A DNA stretch of 64,000 nucleotides from Enoplolaimus lenunculus (GCA_030248215.1 JASANG010001128.1:124001-188000); one strand, 5' to 3'; shown: positions 55,235-64,000, numbered from the stretch's first letter. The notes: generated from the sequence alone by a model not told the origin. Program-made: numbers and translations.

Positions 55235-55445
55235 GAATCATGTAAAGATCAGGGGCGGAACATCTTGGTGTGGGACTAGAAAAGAGTAAGCTTAAGTTTT
55301 ACACTATTTTTTGCTTGCCTTAGGCATATGCTTAGGCTTAGTCTTAGGAATATGCTCATTGCTACGCTTAGCTTAGTCTTACGCTTAGGCTTCGGCTTAG
55401 GAATATGCTTATAATACTGTTACGCCCCTGTTCTTTACATTGGCC
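55235..55445 (+). mobile_element. Family B MITE with exact 8-bp target duplication
   Basis: CACACCTG is at 55227-55234 and 55446-55453. Ends GAATCATGTAAAGATCAGGG and CTGTTCTTTACATTGGCC. The duplicated 8 bp belong to the neighbouring palindrome, so the element landed in it. Confidence 0.9.
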
Positions 55446-55456
55446 CACACCTGGAA

Positions 55457-55673
55457 CCATATTCTTAAATGCGTACAGTATCTATCTTCAGTTAGCGATA
55501 AATTTTCAAACAGACGAACATTTGCGATTGCAGATTTTAAAATTGGTACACAAGTAGAGCAAATAAAACTCTAACACTATGCTGAGTTTCGAACCTCACC
55601 ATGCGCTGGTTTCAAAGTTAAGATGACCTATGACCAATTGGTGATAGGTGCTACGCACATTTGAGAATACGGG
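55457..55673 (+). mobile_element. Family J MITE
   Basis: CCATATTCTTAAATGCGTAC at the left and GCTACGCACATTTGAGAATA with CGGG at the right. Collinear with 54804-55018, same orientation, so the two form a near-tandem pair split by other elements. Confidence 0.75.
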
Positions 55674-55757
55674 TACTGGAAACTGTTATTGTCAACGCTG
55701 CATCATTACATACATTGTACGCGACTTTTAATATTTTTAATTTTTCACTAGAAATTG

Positions 55758-55868
55758 TATTTTAATTGGCTACTTTTTAATTGGCTACTTTGTAATTGGC
55801 TACTTTCTAATTGGCTACTTTTTCATTGGCTCCTTTTTTATTGGTTACTGTTTAATTGGCTACTTTGC
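55758..55868 (+). repeat. 15-bp tandem repeat carrying seven ATTGG boxes
   Basis: TTTTAATTGGCTACT-type units place ATTGG at 55765, 55780, 55795, 55810, 55825, 55840 and 55855, exactly 15 bp apart. ATTGG is the reverse of the CCAAT box bound by NF-Y. It is intronic. Confidence 0.9.
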
Positions 55869-56441
55869 TATGAAACTGGTAAATTTGGTTAAACGAAAAT
55901 GGAGTTTGCTCAAATTTTGGTATGAATTCTGCTAATTTTTAAGTTTACAACTTTTAAATTTAAGCGACGTGGTTCGTGATAGCCGGCCGCGGTATGGCAG
56001 ACTAAGGTGATATTAGATTAATAAGCAATTGCCGCTAAGGTGTTGTCGAAATTTTTGGCCCTTTTTTTGCTCGAGTTGGTAAAATGTTGACTTTGTATAA
56101 ATCTCAGATTTATCATGAGTTCATTAATCGAAAAAATAATTTCGCTTGTGGTCGTAGGCTCTACCAGCTTAAGATTTCATTAAATGTTTGTGTAGGCTTA
56201 GTATACAGGACCAAGATCCTACATTTAGGTATATTATTAATTCTAGTATCGCCCTCAAAAGTTGTATGAACAGGCATACAATTCAGATTACCATCCAAAA
56301 AAGGTGGCTTTGTTGAATCAGCATCGGTTCGTTTCCACCGGTTCGTTTTTTAACTTAAATTTTAAATTTTATTAATTTTAAAGTATTTTGAACTGGAGTT
56401 TAATTTTGTAAAACTCATTTTTTGCTTTTTTATCTTTTCAG

Positions 56442-56505
56442 GCGACTAGAAACGTTGAAACAATGCGCGACGCTTAAACGGGAAAGTGGACTTCGAATGA
56501 AACAG
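56442..56505 (+). CDS. DLC1/STARD13-like: SAM domain exon 3
   Basis: Acceptor TTTTTTATCTTTTCAG and donor AAACAG|GTAAAG bound 64 nt. The first base completes the Lys codon left by SAM exon 2, then RLETLKQCATLKRESGLRMK with Q follows. Human DLC1 has RLNTLNKCAVMKLEISPHRK at this place, so the last SAM helix is clearly present. It exits in phase 0. The remaining intron to the next exon is only 468 bp and holds most of a family H element. Confidence 0.93.
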
Positions 56506-56520
56506 GTAAAGTGTCAGAAG

Positions 56521-56720
56521 CAGTGACGAAGCAGGCTACAGTGCCCCCCCCCCAAAACAGTCCAGGGTAGGCCCCCTTGCGATGTTCAAAATATTTTTCA
56601 AATTTTGATTAATATTAACCGCTCTTTTTTGTTTATAATCTTGTTTGGGTGGAGGCCGTCGTTTTGGTGGACCAATCGAAATTGGGCGTAGGAGTGTGGT
56701 TGTTCCGGCCGGGGTAAAAT
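56521..56720 (+). mobile_element. Family H element in the short intron
   Basis: GTGACGAAGCAGGCTACAGT, CCCTTGCGATGTTCAAAATA and GGTTGTTCCGGCCGGGG follow family H order. It starts 16 bp after the donor of SAM exon 3. Confidence 0.6.
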
Positions 56721-56973
56721 TTTCGCTCCACGGCAAGCAGTTTCAACGTTTCGTGATAACATTTTTAAGCTTTAATTACCGTAATTCTTACTCAAATAGA
56801 TTTTCATATTCTTCGTATTCTTCGTTTAAAAAATGTAAATTTTTGGCTGCCGACAATATTATGAGCATCGGTAAATGGTCTTGCAAATTTGGTATTTTAA
56901 ACATTGCTAAATAACATTGCATATTTTTAATGTTTTTTGTAAAATACTTAGCTAATAATTGTTTGGCTTTCAG

Positions 56974-57167
56974 GTGGCGAAATCAGGCCGGCCGAATGAT
57001 CACCATGGCAATGAAGCAGGCAGTGGTGGTAACTATGACAACGATGACGATGATGATGACGATGAAGACAGTGACGACATTGCGTTGAGCAGAAAATGGA
57101 AATTTCACCGGATGTCGCGAACGTGGAGCAGAGTGCTTGCTGAAGCGAATGAGAAAAATTATGAAAG
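56974..57167 (+). CDS. DLC1/STARD13-like: Post-SAM acidic and basic linker exon
   Basis: Acceptor TTTGGCTTTCAG and donor TATGAAAG|GTAAGT bound 194 nt, entering in phase 0 and leaving in phase 2. The translation has a Gly/Asn/His-rich start, a run of acidic residues (YDNDDDDDDDEDSDD) and then IALSRKWKFHRMSRTWSRVL. Human STARD13 has DDSDEEDLCISNKWTFQRTS then RRWSRVDD in the same position, so both the acidic stretch and the Trp-containing basic block are family marks. The exon ends AEANEKNYE plus two bases that make Ser with the next exon. Confidence 0.93.
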
Positions 57168-57326
57168 GTAAGTTCTCTTTTTAAGTAATTCGATACTGAC
57201 CTCATATTTGGCAAAGAGTTTATTAACTTTTGATATGTGTAAAAAGTTTACCTGTTCAAGCTATCACATATCGCTTCGTAAATCAAATCAAATATGTATA
57301 CAATTTAGAATTTTTTAAGAAACAAG

Positions 57327-57918
57327 TTCGGTTGCGCTATACTGTAGTGACCTGAATAAGAAGGGGTTCCCATTTAGAGTTCTAATCAATAGGAATCCGT
57401 ATCGCTAATATGAGTGCGTAAGCGGATAGAGTCGCTAAACCCTAATTGAAGTCCATAAATGTCAATTATCCCAAATTGTAGTGCATAAATCACTCAAGTA
57501 CTAAATAAAGTTGAGTTCAAAATTTCAAGCATACTTAAGTTTAAAAATACATTCCTAACATTGCATTATCGCTCAACCTTTCGATACCAGACAAATAAAC
57601 GTTTAATTCGACGGATATTTGCAATACCGAATATATAACTGTAACGAAGGGCGGCGACGGCCTGATTGAAAATAAATAACAGTTCGTAACCGAATAACAG
57701 AAGGGGGTACCCTTTGGAGAGGCCAAATAAATATCTGTCCCTTTCTTATTTGGGTAACTACAGTACTCGCCCGCGCTCCAAAGCGCGCCGACGGCAGAAT
57801 AAAATTTATATTAAAATTTGATCACACTCCACCGTATCGAGTTTGTTTACATTTTTGTTAGCAACGAATGGCCCAGCGCGCGGCAGCGGTATCCAGCACA
57901 GTAAAGTATAACGCGACC
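57327..57918 (+). mobile_element. Family L element split by family E; carries the empty site for family A
   Basis: GGTTGCGCTATA at the left, resuming after the family E insertion as CTCGCCCGCGCTCCAAAGCG, and AGTATAACGCGACC at the right form an inverted pair. The text CACAGTAAAGTATAACGCG at 57897-57915 is uninterrupted where the 48.6 kb copy holds a family A element. Confidence 0.75.
57338..57765 (+). mobile_element. Family E element, copy 4, inside family L with TA target
   Basis: TA then CTGTAGTGACCTGAATAAGA at the left, and TTATTTGGGTAACTACAG then TA at the right. The interior is collinear with the copies at 19.95 and 20.73 kb. Confidence 0.85.
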
Positions 57919-58258
57919 CTAAGCGTTACAAATATTGCAACCACTTTGACTAGTATACTTAATTGAATAAGAAACTATAAAACTAATTGTTTTCGGCTTG
58001 TGACCGCCCACCTGTGTTAATTTTTGCATATAACACAGGCAAAACAATATACTTAATAGATATTTGCGTTTCTCAAATTGTTTGCTGCTGGGTGATTAAT
58101 TTTGTAAATTTCAACCCATTTTTAACTATTTTAAAACAGGGGGCAAACTAATACGTTTTCGTGCTGCGGATCCCTTCTTTCCAAGTAATATTCCGTAAAC
58201 ATCATTTAAGAAATAGAAGTCTCAATATTTTTTAAAACTACGATTAGCGTAGGTACAG

Positions 58259-58446
58259 AAACGGATCCAGAAATTTCTGGCTCGCGAGGGTCGGTAGGCA
58301 AATGTTGTGAAACTCAATTTTTACTGTATGCTGTATATGTGATTGGTAGCAAACATTTGTAACGTAGGGACATTATCATTTTTGTTACAAAATATTTTCT
58401 GACAGGGGAAGCGGGCGCCCCCTGTTCCCACTCGGGATGCGCTAAT
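58259..58446 (+). mobile_element. Family G element just before the last exon
   Basis: AAACGGATCCAGAAATTTCT at the left and CACTCGGGATGCGCTAATG at the right, with AATGTTGTGAAACTCAATTT inside. It ends about 25 bp before the acceptor at 58470. Confidence 0.7.
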
Positions 58447-58470
58447 GCAAGCATAGGTAATTTGTTTCAG

Positions 58471-59519
58471 CAGCCTGCAAAGTCCTGTTTATAGAGTAGT
58501 TTCGGACGTCAACGGCGAAAGTTTCGCTACTGCCCCTTCCCTGGTGGTTACACAACCACAACGAGGGTCGACTTATTGTAATCTGGCTCCACCAAGCGAA
58601 CAGCAGCTACCGGTCCCGCCTGGTGGTATTCCAAACAGCATTGTGATCACCGAGTACTCGGACAAGGATGGAGGAGCTCGTAGAGACGAGTTGCTCTTGA
58701 GCTCAACCCCTCATACCGCTGCTCAGTCGCCCACAACTGCGCGAAGTAACCGTGTCGCGCTTTATGACGATCCTAACACGCGAAACTTTGACACTCGCAG
58801 AACAAGCCAGGAACCGAACGAAGCTGGAAATATTTATTCAGCACGCGACAACAACTGCAACCGTCTCGACACGAATCAGCAACAGACGTTGAGTGCTCGC
58901 GATTCAAGCAATGGCGAGTATCGAGAGCGGCAACGATTTTTGAGTCCTTCGGGGTTGAATTCAACCAGGAATGTAGGGACTGGAAAAGGATTGCAACGAT
59001 CACAAAGTGAACGCATCAAAGACAACGTCAAACGACTGGTGAAGCGGATTGAATTTAAATCGGCTAAAACTACCGCAGCCGGCGAACAATGGACATGTGG
59101 CAAAGCTGGAATGGACCATGAAACTGCAACAACGGTGAATAACGAAGAAATCATTGCGAAAAGACGATTTTCAGCGAGGCGGCGAAAACCAAGCGAAAAT
59201 AACCTGCCGGACAAGTGTCGAAGATCAATTCATGGGTGTAAGACAACCTCGGATCACAGAAGCGGATCGCAACTTTGTGTTGGATCACCACAGCTTGTAT
59301 CGCATCAGTCAGCGTCGCCACCTGAAATGCAAATGTTGCCAAAAATCCAAACAATACAACAACACCACCACCAACAACAAGAGCAACAACAACAACAACA
59401 ACAACATCATCATCATCATCATCAACAACAACAACAACAGCAGCAGCAGCAACAACAACAACAACAACAACAACATCATCATCATCATCATCAACAACAA
59501 CAACAACAGCAGCAGCAGC

Positions 59520-59575
<56 letters not shown>

Positions 59576-59969
59576 GCACACGAAAACGACACAACTAAAA
59601 CAGCCATCGAATCCGGATCGACACCAGAAACGACTCGCCACAAATTGCCAGAAGTAATATTTCGCGAAACCGTCAACAATAATTCCAAGCTGTCTCGTGA
59701 ACATCATCAATTTTCATTGGGAGAAGTCGCCCAGCCTTGTTGTGATGGTGATGGCGTGGGAACTGGACCGAAGACGGGATGGAAGGCTGACGGACTGAAG
59801 GCAGGAGTTGCGGACTGTGCACCGAAAGGCCGACGCAAAACGCCGACACAAAGAGCATTTCGGGTCGGCGGATCAGCTCCGGATGTGCCGTCTACATTGT
59901 CGTATGCTATTGAATGGAACCGGATACAAACAACCGGAATTGTTGCAAGTCCTGTTTCGGCGACAGATG
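58471..59969 (+). CDS. DLC1/STARD13-like: Long exon with basic KRxVKRIE motif and Gln/His tract
   Basis: Acceptor GGTAATTTGTTTCAG and donor GACAGATG|GTGAGT bound 1499 nt. The first base makes Ser with the previous exon, and SLQSPVYRVVSDVNGESFAT follows. Around codons 175-190 RIKDNVKRLVKRIEFKSAK resembles the family motif AKSFLKRMETLRGK of STARD13, a weak but well-placed match. Then comes a Gln/His tract of about 85 residues in which a 69-bp block (six CAT, five CAA, four CAG, eight CAA) occurs twice in tandem, at 59405 and 59474. The end is RAFRVGGSAPDVPSTLSYAI then EWNRIQTTG. The exon leaves in phase 1 and the gene continues past the window: no GAP or START domain is present. Confidence 0.92.
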
Positions 59970-60415
59970 GTGAGTTTAAGCATAGGTAGATAGGAGTTGT
60001 ACGCTTGGACGTAGCCAGAAATTCGGAACAGAGAAGGGTCACATTCTATACAAATTTGAATTGAAAATTCTTGTGTTACCAACTGAAAAAATTCCTAGAC
60101 ACTTAGATAACATTCACATTGTCACGGTTGATCCTAAACATCCAACCAGCTCCGCCCTTGATTATAAGTGGGTGAGACATAGGCACGACGAAACAAGGGG
60201 GGCGTCTGAAAAGCCGGTCGACCCCCTTAGAAAAATAAATGACCGTTGAAACTTTGATATGCTACTAATGATTAAATCCCTTATCGGATTTACCATGTGG
60301 TGAGGGATCAGCCTTAAGGTTGTTATGTACTATATTATATAGTCCCTAAACGTCCTAAAGCCATCTTGCTTGGTCATGGTCCAGAACCATGTTCAAATGT
60401 AGCGCTATGGACAGT
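59970..60415. other. Intron stretch, nothing recognised
   Basis: No element ends or exon with phase-1 entry are visible. Confidence 0.4.
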
Positions 60416-60429
60416 AGTGAGTTCGATTG

Positions 60430-60816
60430 GAAAACAAATATTGGAGAGCTATGAACAAACGGGCAGCTTGTCATTCTAGCAGACATCTTAGACCTTTTCT
60501 GCTTTACTGTGATAAGCAATGGATACCCTATTTGTTGAAGTTAAACAAGCATCGCATGAGCTTAGGTATCAGAGCTCTGAGTGGGCATTGCTAGTTGAAT
60601 TATCATTTGCATAATAAAATGGCAACAACCAATCAATGTTCTTTATGTCATAATGAGGTAAATACAGTAATCTGTTTCCTTTTGAGGTGCATGAAATATT
60701 CGGCTTTACGGGAAACTGTCTTTATGGCGACGGGTCTTCAGAAGAATAGGGCTTCGCAGCTGGATATTAGGAAAAGTATTCGCTTTTTAGTACAATCCAA
60801 ACAAGAATTTTAGGTC
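60430..60816 (+). pseudogene. LINE 3' fragment: C-terminal tail of an RNase H-type non-LTR polyprotein
   Basis: One frame gives YWRAMNKRAACHSSRHLRPF, then LLKLNKHRMSLGIRALSGHC, a stop, LNYHLHNKMATTNQCSLCHN and a further 40 residues to a stop at about 60811. The order 'cys-basic helix, LLTGHC-like, LNYHLH, CxxC with a later Cys' is the usual end of I/Jockey-type LINE proteins. One in-frame stop (TAG at 60592) and the lack of anything upstream mark a dead 5'-truncated copy. The exact clade is not determined. Confidence 0.65.
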
Positions 60817-61132
60817 TGATCTGCCGTAGGAGATTGAACAAGAGATGGTGTTGTAAAGGACCTTTTACACTGTCTCTTGCCTCATCAATCTATCTATTTT
60901 CCTAGTAGCCAGCTTATCAGGGTAGGGGTGAAACGAACTTTCGAGATTTCATGAAGTTATTTTCAATGATACAAGCTTGTTTATCAAACGACCCTTAGTG
61001 CAAAATATTTTTTCTGACCGGGGACTGACCCACTATCCCGTATCCGGATATGAACCCCTGTATCCGGATATGGACCGGACTTCAGAAAAATAGAACGTAT
61101 CCGGTCATCGACCCGAGTAAATATGAAATTAG

Positions 61133-61294
61133 GAACGTTTTTCTGCGGGACTGCAATAAAGTAACCTTAAGCTTTAGACGATTTTTTGCTTAGGCTTGAA
61201 CTTGCGTATAAGCTCATTATTATACGTTGGCTTTAGGTTCAGGTTTAGGAATATGCTTATACTACTGTTACGGCCCTGTCCTATACATTTGCCC
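61133..61294 (+). mobile_element. Family B MITE, left end lost
   Basis: GGAACGTTTTTCTGCGGGAC at the left and CTGTCCTATACATTTGCC at the right. Confidence 0.65.
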
Positions 61295-61485
61295 GTACAT
61301 CTATAACGTACATAAAGAGGTTTAACACGATTTTGAACTTGAAATATGTATGATCCTCAAGAGTTATTTCACATTTTCACATTTTTGTGACTTAAAACTT
61401 TTTAGTTTATAAATATTTCATTTTTTAATGTTTTCATTTCTATGAGCAGGTCTTACAAAATGGGAATTGCACTGATACTTGCGAT

Positions 61486-61992
61486 GGGAAATTTTAGGCG
61501 ACACGACACTGAGGCACTTTTACAAGCTTTGTGGGAAATTTTAGGCGACACGACACTGAGGCACTCTTACAAGCTTTGTGGGAAATTTTAGGCGACACGA
61601 CACTGAGGCACTCTTACAAGCTTTGTGGGAAATTTTAGGCGACACGACACTGAGGCACTCTTACAAGCTTTGTGGGAAATTTTAGGCGACACGACACTGA
61701 GGCACTCTTACAAGCTTTGTGGGAAATTTTAGGCGACACGACACTGAGGCACTCTTACAAGCTTTGTGGGAAATTTTAGGCGACACGACACTGAGGCAAG
61801 TTTACAAGCTTTGTGGAAAATTATAGGCGACACGACACTGAGGCACTTTTACAAGCTTTGTGGGAAATTTTAGGCGACACGACACTGAGGCACTTTTACA
61901 AGCTTTGTGGGAAATTTTAGGCGACACGACACTGAGGCACTTTTACAAGCTTTGTGGGAAATTTTAGGCGACACGACACTGAGGCACTTTTT
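61486..61992 (+). repeat. 47-bp minisatellite, 11 units
   Basis: ACACGACACTGAGG recurs at 61501, 61548, 61595, 61642, 61689, 61736, 61783, 61830, 61877, 61924 and 61971. The unit is GACACGACACTGAGGCACTT + TTACAAGCTTTGTGGGAAAT + TTTAGGC. Units 2-6 have CACTC and the others mostly CACTT, with one CAAGT. Not in register with codons (47 is not a multiple of three). It lies in the intron after the last exon. Confidence 0.97.
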
Positions 61993-61995
61993 TAC

Positions 61996-62348
61996 GGCAA
62001 CCTGCTTGTTGATTGAGTCCTACAAAATTTATCCCGTTCGCTATGATCGGTCGCAAACGAGGTTGTACTCTTTCGAAATGAATTATTAACCATACTCCTG
62101 TTATTGAGTATTTTTACTAATAACGTGTCAATTTTATTACTTTCTTTAATAATATGTACATTTTTTCCGTCGTTTTTCAGCGGCGATAAGGGGGATACAC
62201 GACTGAAATTTGTAGAAAAACCAGAAAAATGCTACGATTAAATGTTTTTAGAAACTAAAATAACCTGATGGAACCTAGGCCAATGTCACAAAAGGCCTTG
62301 TTTGATCGTTAGGCTCGATCACAAACAACTCTGCGTAATGTTATACCC
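61996..62348. other. Intron stretch with a strong but out-of-phase acceptor-like site
   Basis: TTTTTTCCGTCGTTTTTCAG ends at 62180. Entry in the required phase 1 meets a stop after eight codons, so I do not call an exon. Nothing else is seen. Confidence 0.4.
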
Positions 62349-62356
62349 GTCCGACA

Positions 62357-62515
62357 CAGGATCGTAGCCAGCTCACCTTGCTAGTGGAAGCTAAAAAATT
62401 ACAGGAGGGTCATACATAGGTTTTTAATGACTTACAAGCAAGGTTACAAAAATTCGGGGGGTGGGGCAAAATTTTGCCAGGGGGGGGGCTGAGCCCCTTC
62501 TTGGTTTCGGGCCTG
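62357..62515 (+). mobile_element. Family A MITE, near-perfect 8-bp target duplication
   Basis: GTCCGACA before and GTCCGAAA after match at seven of eight positions. The element reads CAGGATCGTAGCCAGCTCAC to CTTGGTTTCGGGCCTG. Confidence 0.88.
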
Positions 62516-62904
62516 GTCCGAAATAATATCCTGCCTGCAGTTTTACGTCTGAGTGTTTGAACGATGTCAATTCCATTACTTTAAGAGTTTTCACTTTTGT
62601 TTTCAACATTTTTTCAATTTTCTTTTTGAAACGATTTTTGTTCAGTGGGTGGAGAAATATACTTTTAATTTGAATGTATCAATTGTGTATGGGGGATTGT
62701 GACTAGTAAAATTAATCGTAGCTGGGCACAGCGAGAGTTAATTGGATCTTTGTAGGGTAGCGGCAATTTTTAGAGGAAGCCAATAATTTTCGTTCGTTGG
62801 TATATTGGGTTTTATGGGAGGGTTATCGGTATATTTGGTTTTGTGGGTTAAGATACTTGTGGGACTGAATAAAGTCTTTGGAGTAACATTTTGTTGACGT
62901 AAAC

Positions 62905-63032
62905 AGCGCGTGATCCAGAAAATTCTGACATGGGGGGAGTCGGGCAAATGTTAATTGCGGTACCCAAGGTACTGTTGAAGACTCAAAAACATGGAAATGC
63001 AACCTGGCGGTCTCTGGATTCGCTAGTCGTCA
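62905..63032 (+). mobile_element. Family G element, short
   Basis: GCGTGATCCAGAAAATTCTG at the left and GTCTCTGGATTCGCTAGTCG at the right. The interior is reduced. Confidence 0.55.
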
Positions 63033-63048
63033 TAAAATTTGGTGAGGC

Positions 63049-63394
63049 CGCTCTCTAAAAGCTTAAACTAACTGGATTTAAGCTTAAACTAATCCAGCAG
63101 TATTAAACTAAGTTTCTAGATTAACTGAACTAACAGGCTGGTTTAGTCTTAGACTAAATTAAAATCTTACGCATCTTTAATTTAAGCTAAGCTTAGTGAA
63201 CTCATAGATACACATAATTTCTGTGCTGCACTTGTCACTTAAACTAAAAATAAGTTTATTTAAACTCGTGTTAAACTTAAAAACGCGTTAGTTTCAGTAA
63301 AACTTAAAATTCTAGTTTAATTAGTCCGTCCAGCCATTTAAGTTTTACTTAAACTAATGTTCAAGCTTAGTTAAGCTATAATTTAAGTTTAAAG
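63049..63394 (-). mobile_element. Family F repeat, reverse copy
   Basis: TAATCCAGCAGTATTAAACT, TAGATACACATAATTTCTGT and GTCCGTCCAGCCATTTAAGT are in the same order as 48960-49313. Confidence 0.7.
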
Positions 63395-63739
63395 TTTTTA
63401 GTGAGTGCACATTTTGTGGGAATATTGTAACATTTCTGTGGACTGCGAACAATTTAATCAGGTTCTTGCCTGAAAATTTGACGTAACGGTGCGCTGAAAG
63501 CACGGGCGTAGGGGTGAGCGTAGGAGCAACACCCATTTCAGCTGATAAAAACACTTTCAGCTGGTTCAATTTTTAGTATATTTTTCTACCTTTAACTTCC
63601 GGTTGACTATCACAAGTTCAGTAGTCCGCCCCACGCATTTTTTTAAAAATTCCTAGCTGCGTTACTGTCTGTAGGGGTACTGGTTTACCCCCCCCCCCAG
63701 ATAAAGTGTCCCTCCCCCACGTACATAACTAATCTGACG

Positions 63740-63925
63740 TTTAGCATAAGCCTAAGGTTCAGAATAAGCCTAAACTTAAGCTTATACCTAAGCCTATGCC
63801 TTAGTATAAGCATAAGTCAAGCATAAACCTAATCCATAGCGTGAGAACAACCCTAAGCTAAGCCTCAACCTAAGCCTAAGCTTAATACTCTGGGAATTAG
63901 CCTGAGACTAAACCCAAGACTAAGC
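63740..63925. repeat. CCTAAG/TAAGCC-rich tract
   Basis: AGCATAAGCCTAAGGTTCAG and CTCAACCTAAGCCTAAGCTT are degenerate reversed TTAGGC text, similar to the interiors of families B and D. It may be the remains of one such element. Confidence 0.5.
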
Positions 63926-64000
63926 ATAACCAGCGTGTGATGAACGTTTGCTTTCTATCAAATGAACACTTGTATGGCACGGAGCAAATAACCACATCTA

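Noticed and set aside
59151-59710. Antisense poly-Val, poly-Leu and poly-Cys frames and sense poly-Asn frame
   Set aside because: Shadows of the CAA/CAT/CAG tract; the Gln/His frame alone has matching splice sites and phases.
62181-62240. Acceptor-like site followed by a short open stretch
   Set aside because: In the phase required by the previous exon it stops after eight codons; the open alternative phase does not fit.

Overview
The window is animal nuclear DNA, about 64 kb, and almost all of it is the inside of one large intron-rich gene on the plus strand. That gene encodes a RhoGAP of the DLC1/STARD13/STARD8 family. The evidence is a SAM domain split over small exons with matching splice phases (motif GFPQYAKMYE, family consensus GFPQYAQLYE), followed by the family's Asp-rich linker and a basic block of the type KWKFHRMSRTWSRV (STARD13 has KWTFQRTSRRWSRV). 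The GAP and START domains are not in the window; the gene runs off the 3' edge. The lineage cannot be fixed from sequence alone. An invertebrate is likely, and a tunicate is my guess only.

Layout: 1-10.3 kb is repeat-rich DNA upstream of the first recognised exon (5' intron or flank). 10.36-15.87 kb holds three exons of a long, low-complexity N-terminal region (972 codons, 88 codons, 46 bp). 15.9-39.3 kb is a 23.4 kb intron packed with short DNA transposons. 39.3-40.5 kb holds a poly-Asn exon and the first SAM exon. 48.0, 56.4 and 57.0 kb hold the remaining SAM and linker exons. 58.47-59.97 kb is a long exon with a giant Gln/His tract. 60-64 kb is intron. Splicing all nine exons gives 5935 nt of open frame (1978 codons plus one base, counting from the ATG at 10377), and every junction keeps frame. 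A second possible start at 39307 would give a short SAM-first form, as in vertebrate DLC1 and STARD13.

Non-coding content: I recognise about a dozen families of short non-autonomous DNA elements. Labels used below: A (ends CAGGCCCGTAGCCA, 8-bp target duplication, about 25 copies); B (ends GGCCCATGTAAAG, 8-bp duplication, interior rich in TTAGGC); B2 (ends GGCC-ATGTTACTTT, also 8 bp); C (foldback of GAGTCAAATTTGACTC units, TA target); D (GACGAATTGTCG blocks); E (ends CTGTAGTGACCCGAATAAGA); F (AGTTTAAGT-rich); G (GGATCCAGAAATTT, about 280 bp); H (CAGGGCCGGAGCAG); J (CCGTATTCTCAAATGTG); K (AGCCCAAGTCGTA); L (GGTTGCGCTATACT); N (AATAATATTTCTGATATTT). There are also two tRNA-derived SINE copies, one LINE 3' fragment, and three clean minisatellites (78 bp, 45 bp, 47 bp). 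Several elements are nested, which gives a relative order of insertion.

The most interesting points are the exact target duplications with an internal empty-site control for family A, the (TTAGGC)n cargo of family B, the two-variant 45-bp minisatellite inside an intron, and the two competing entries into the SAM-coding part of the gene.
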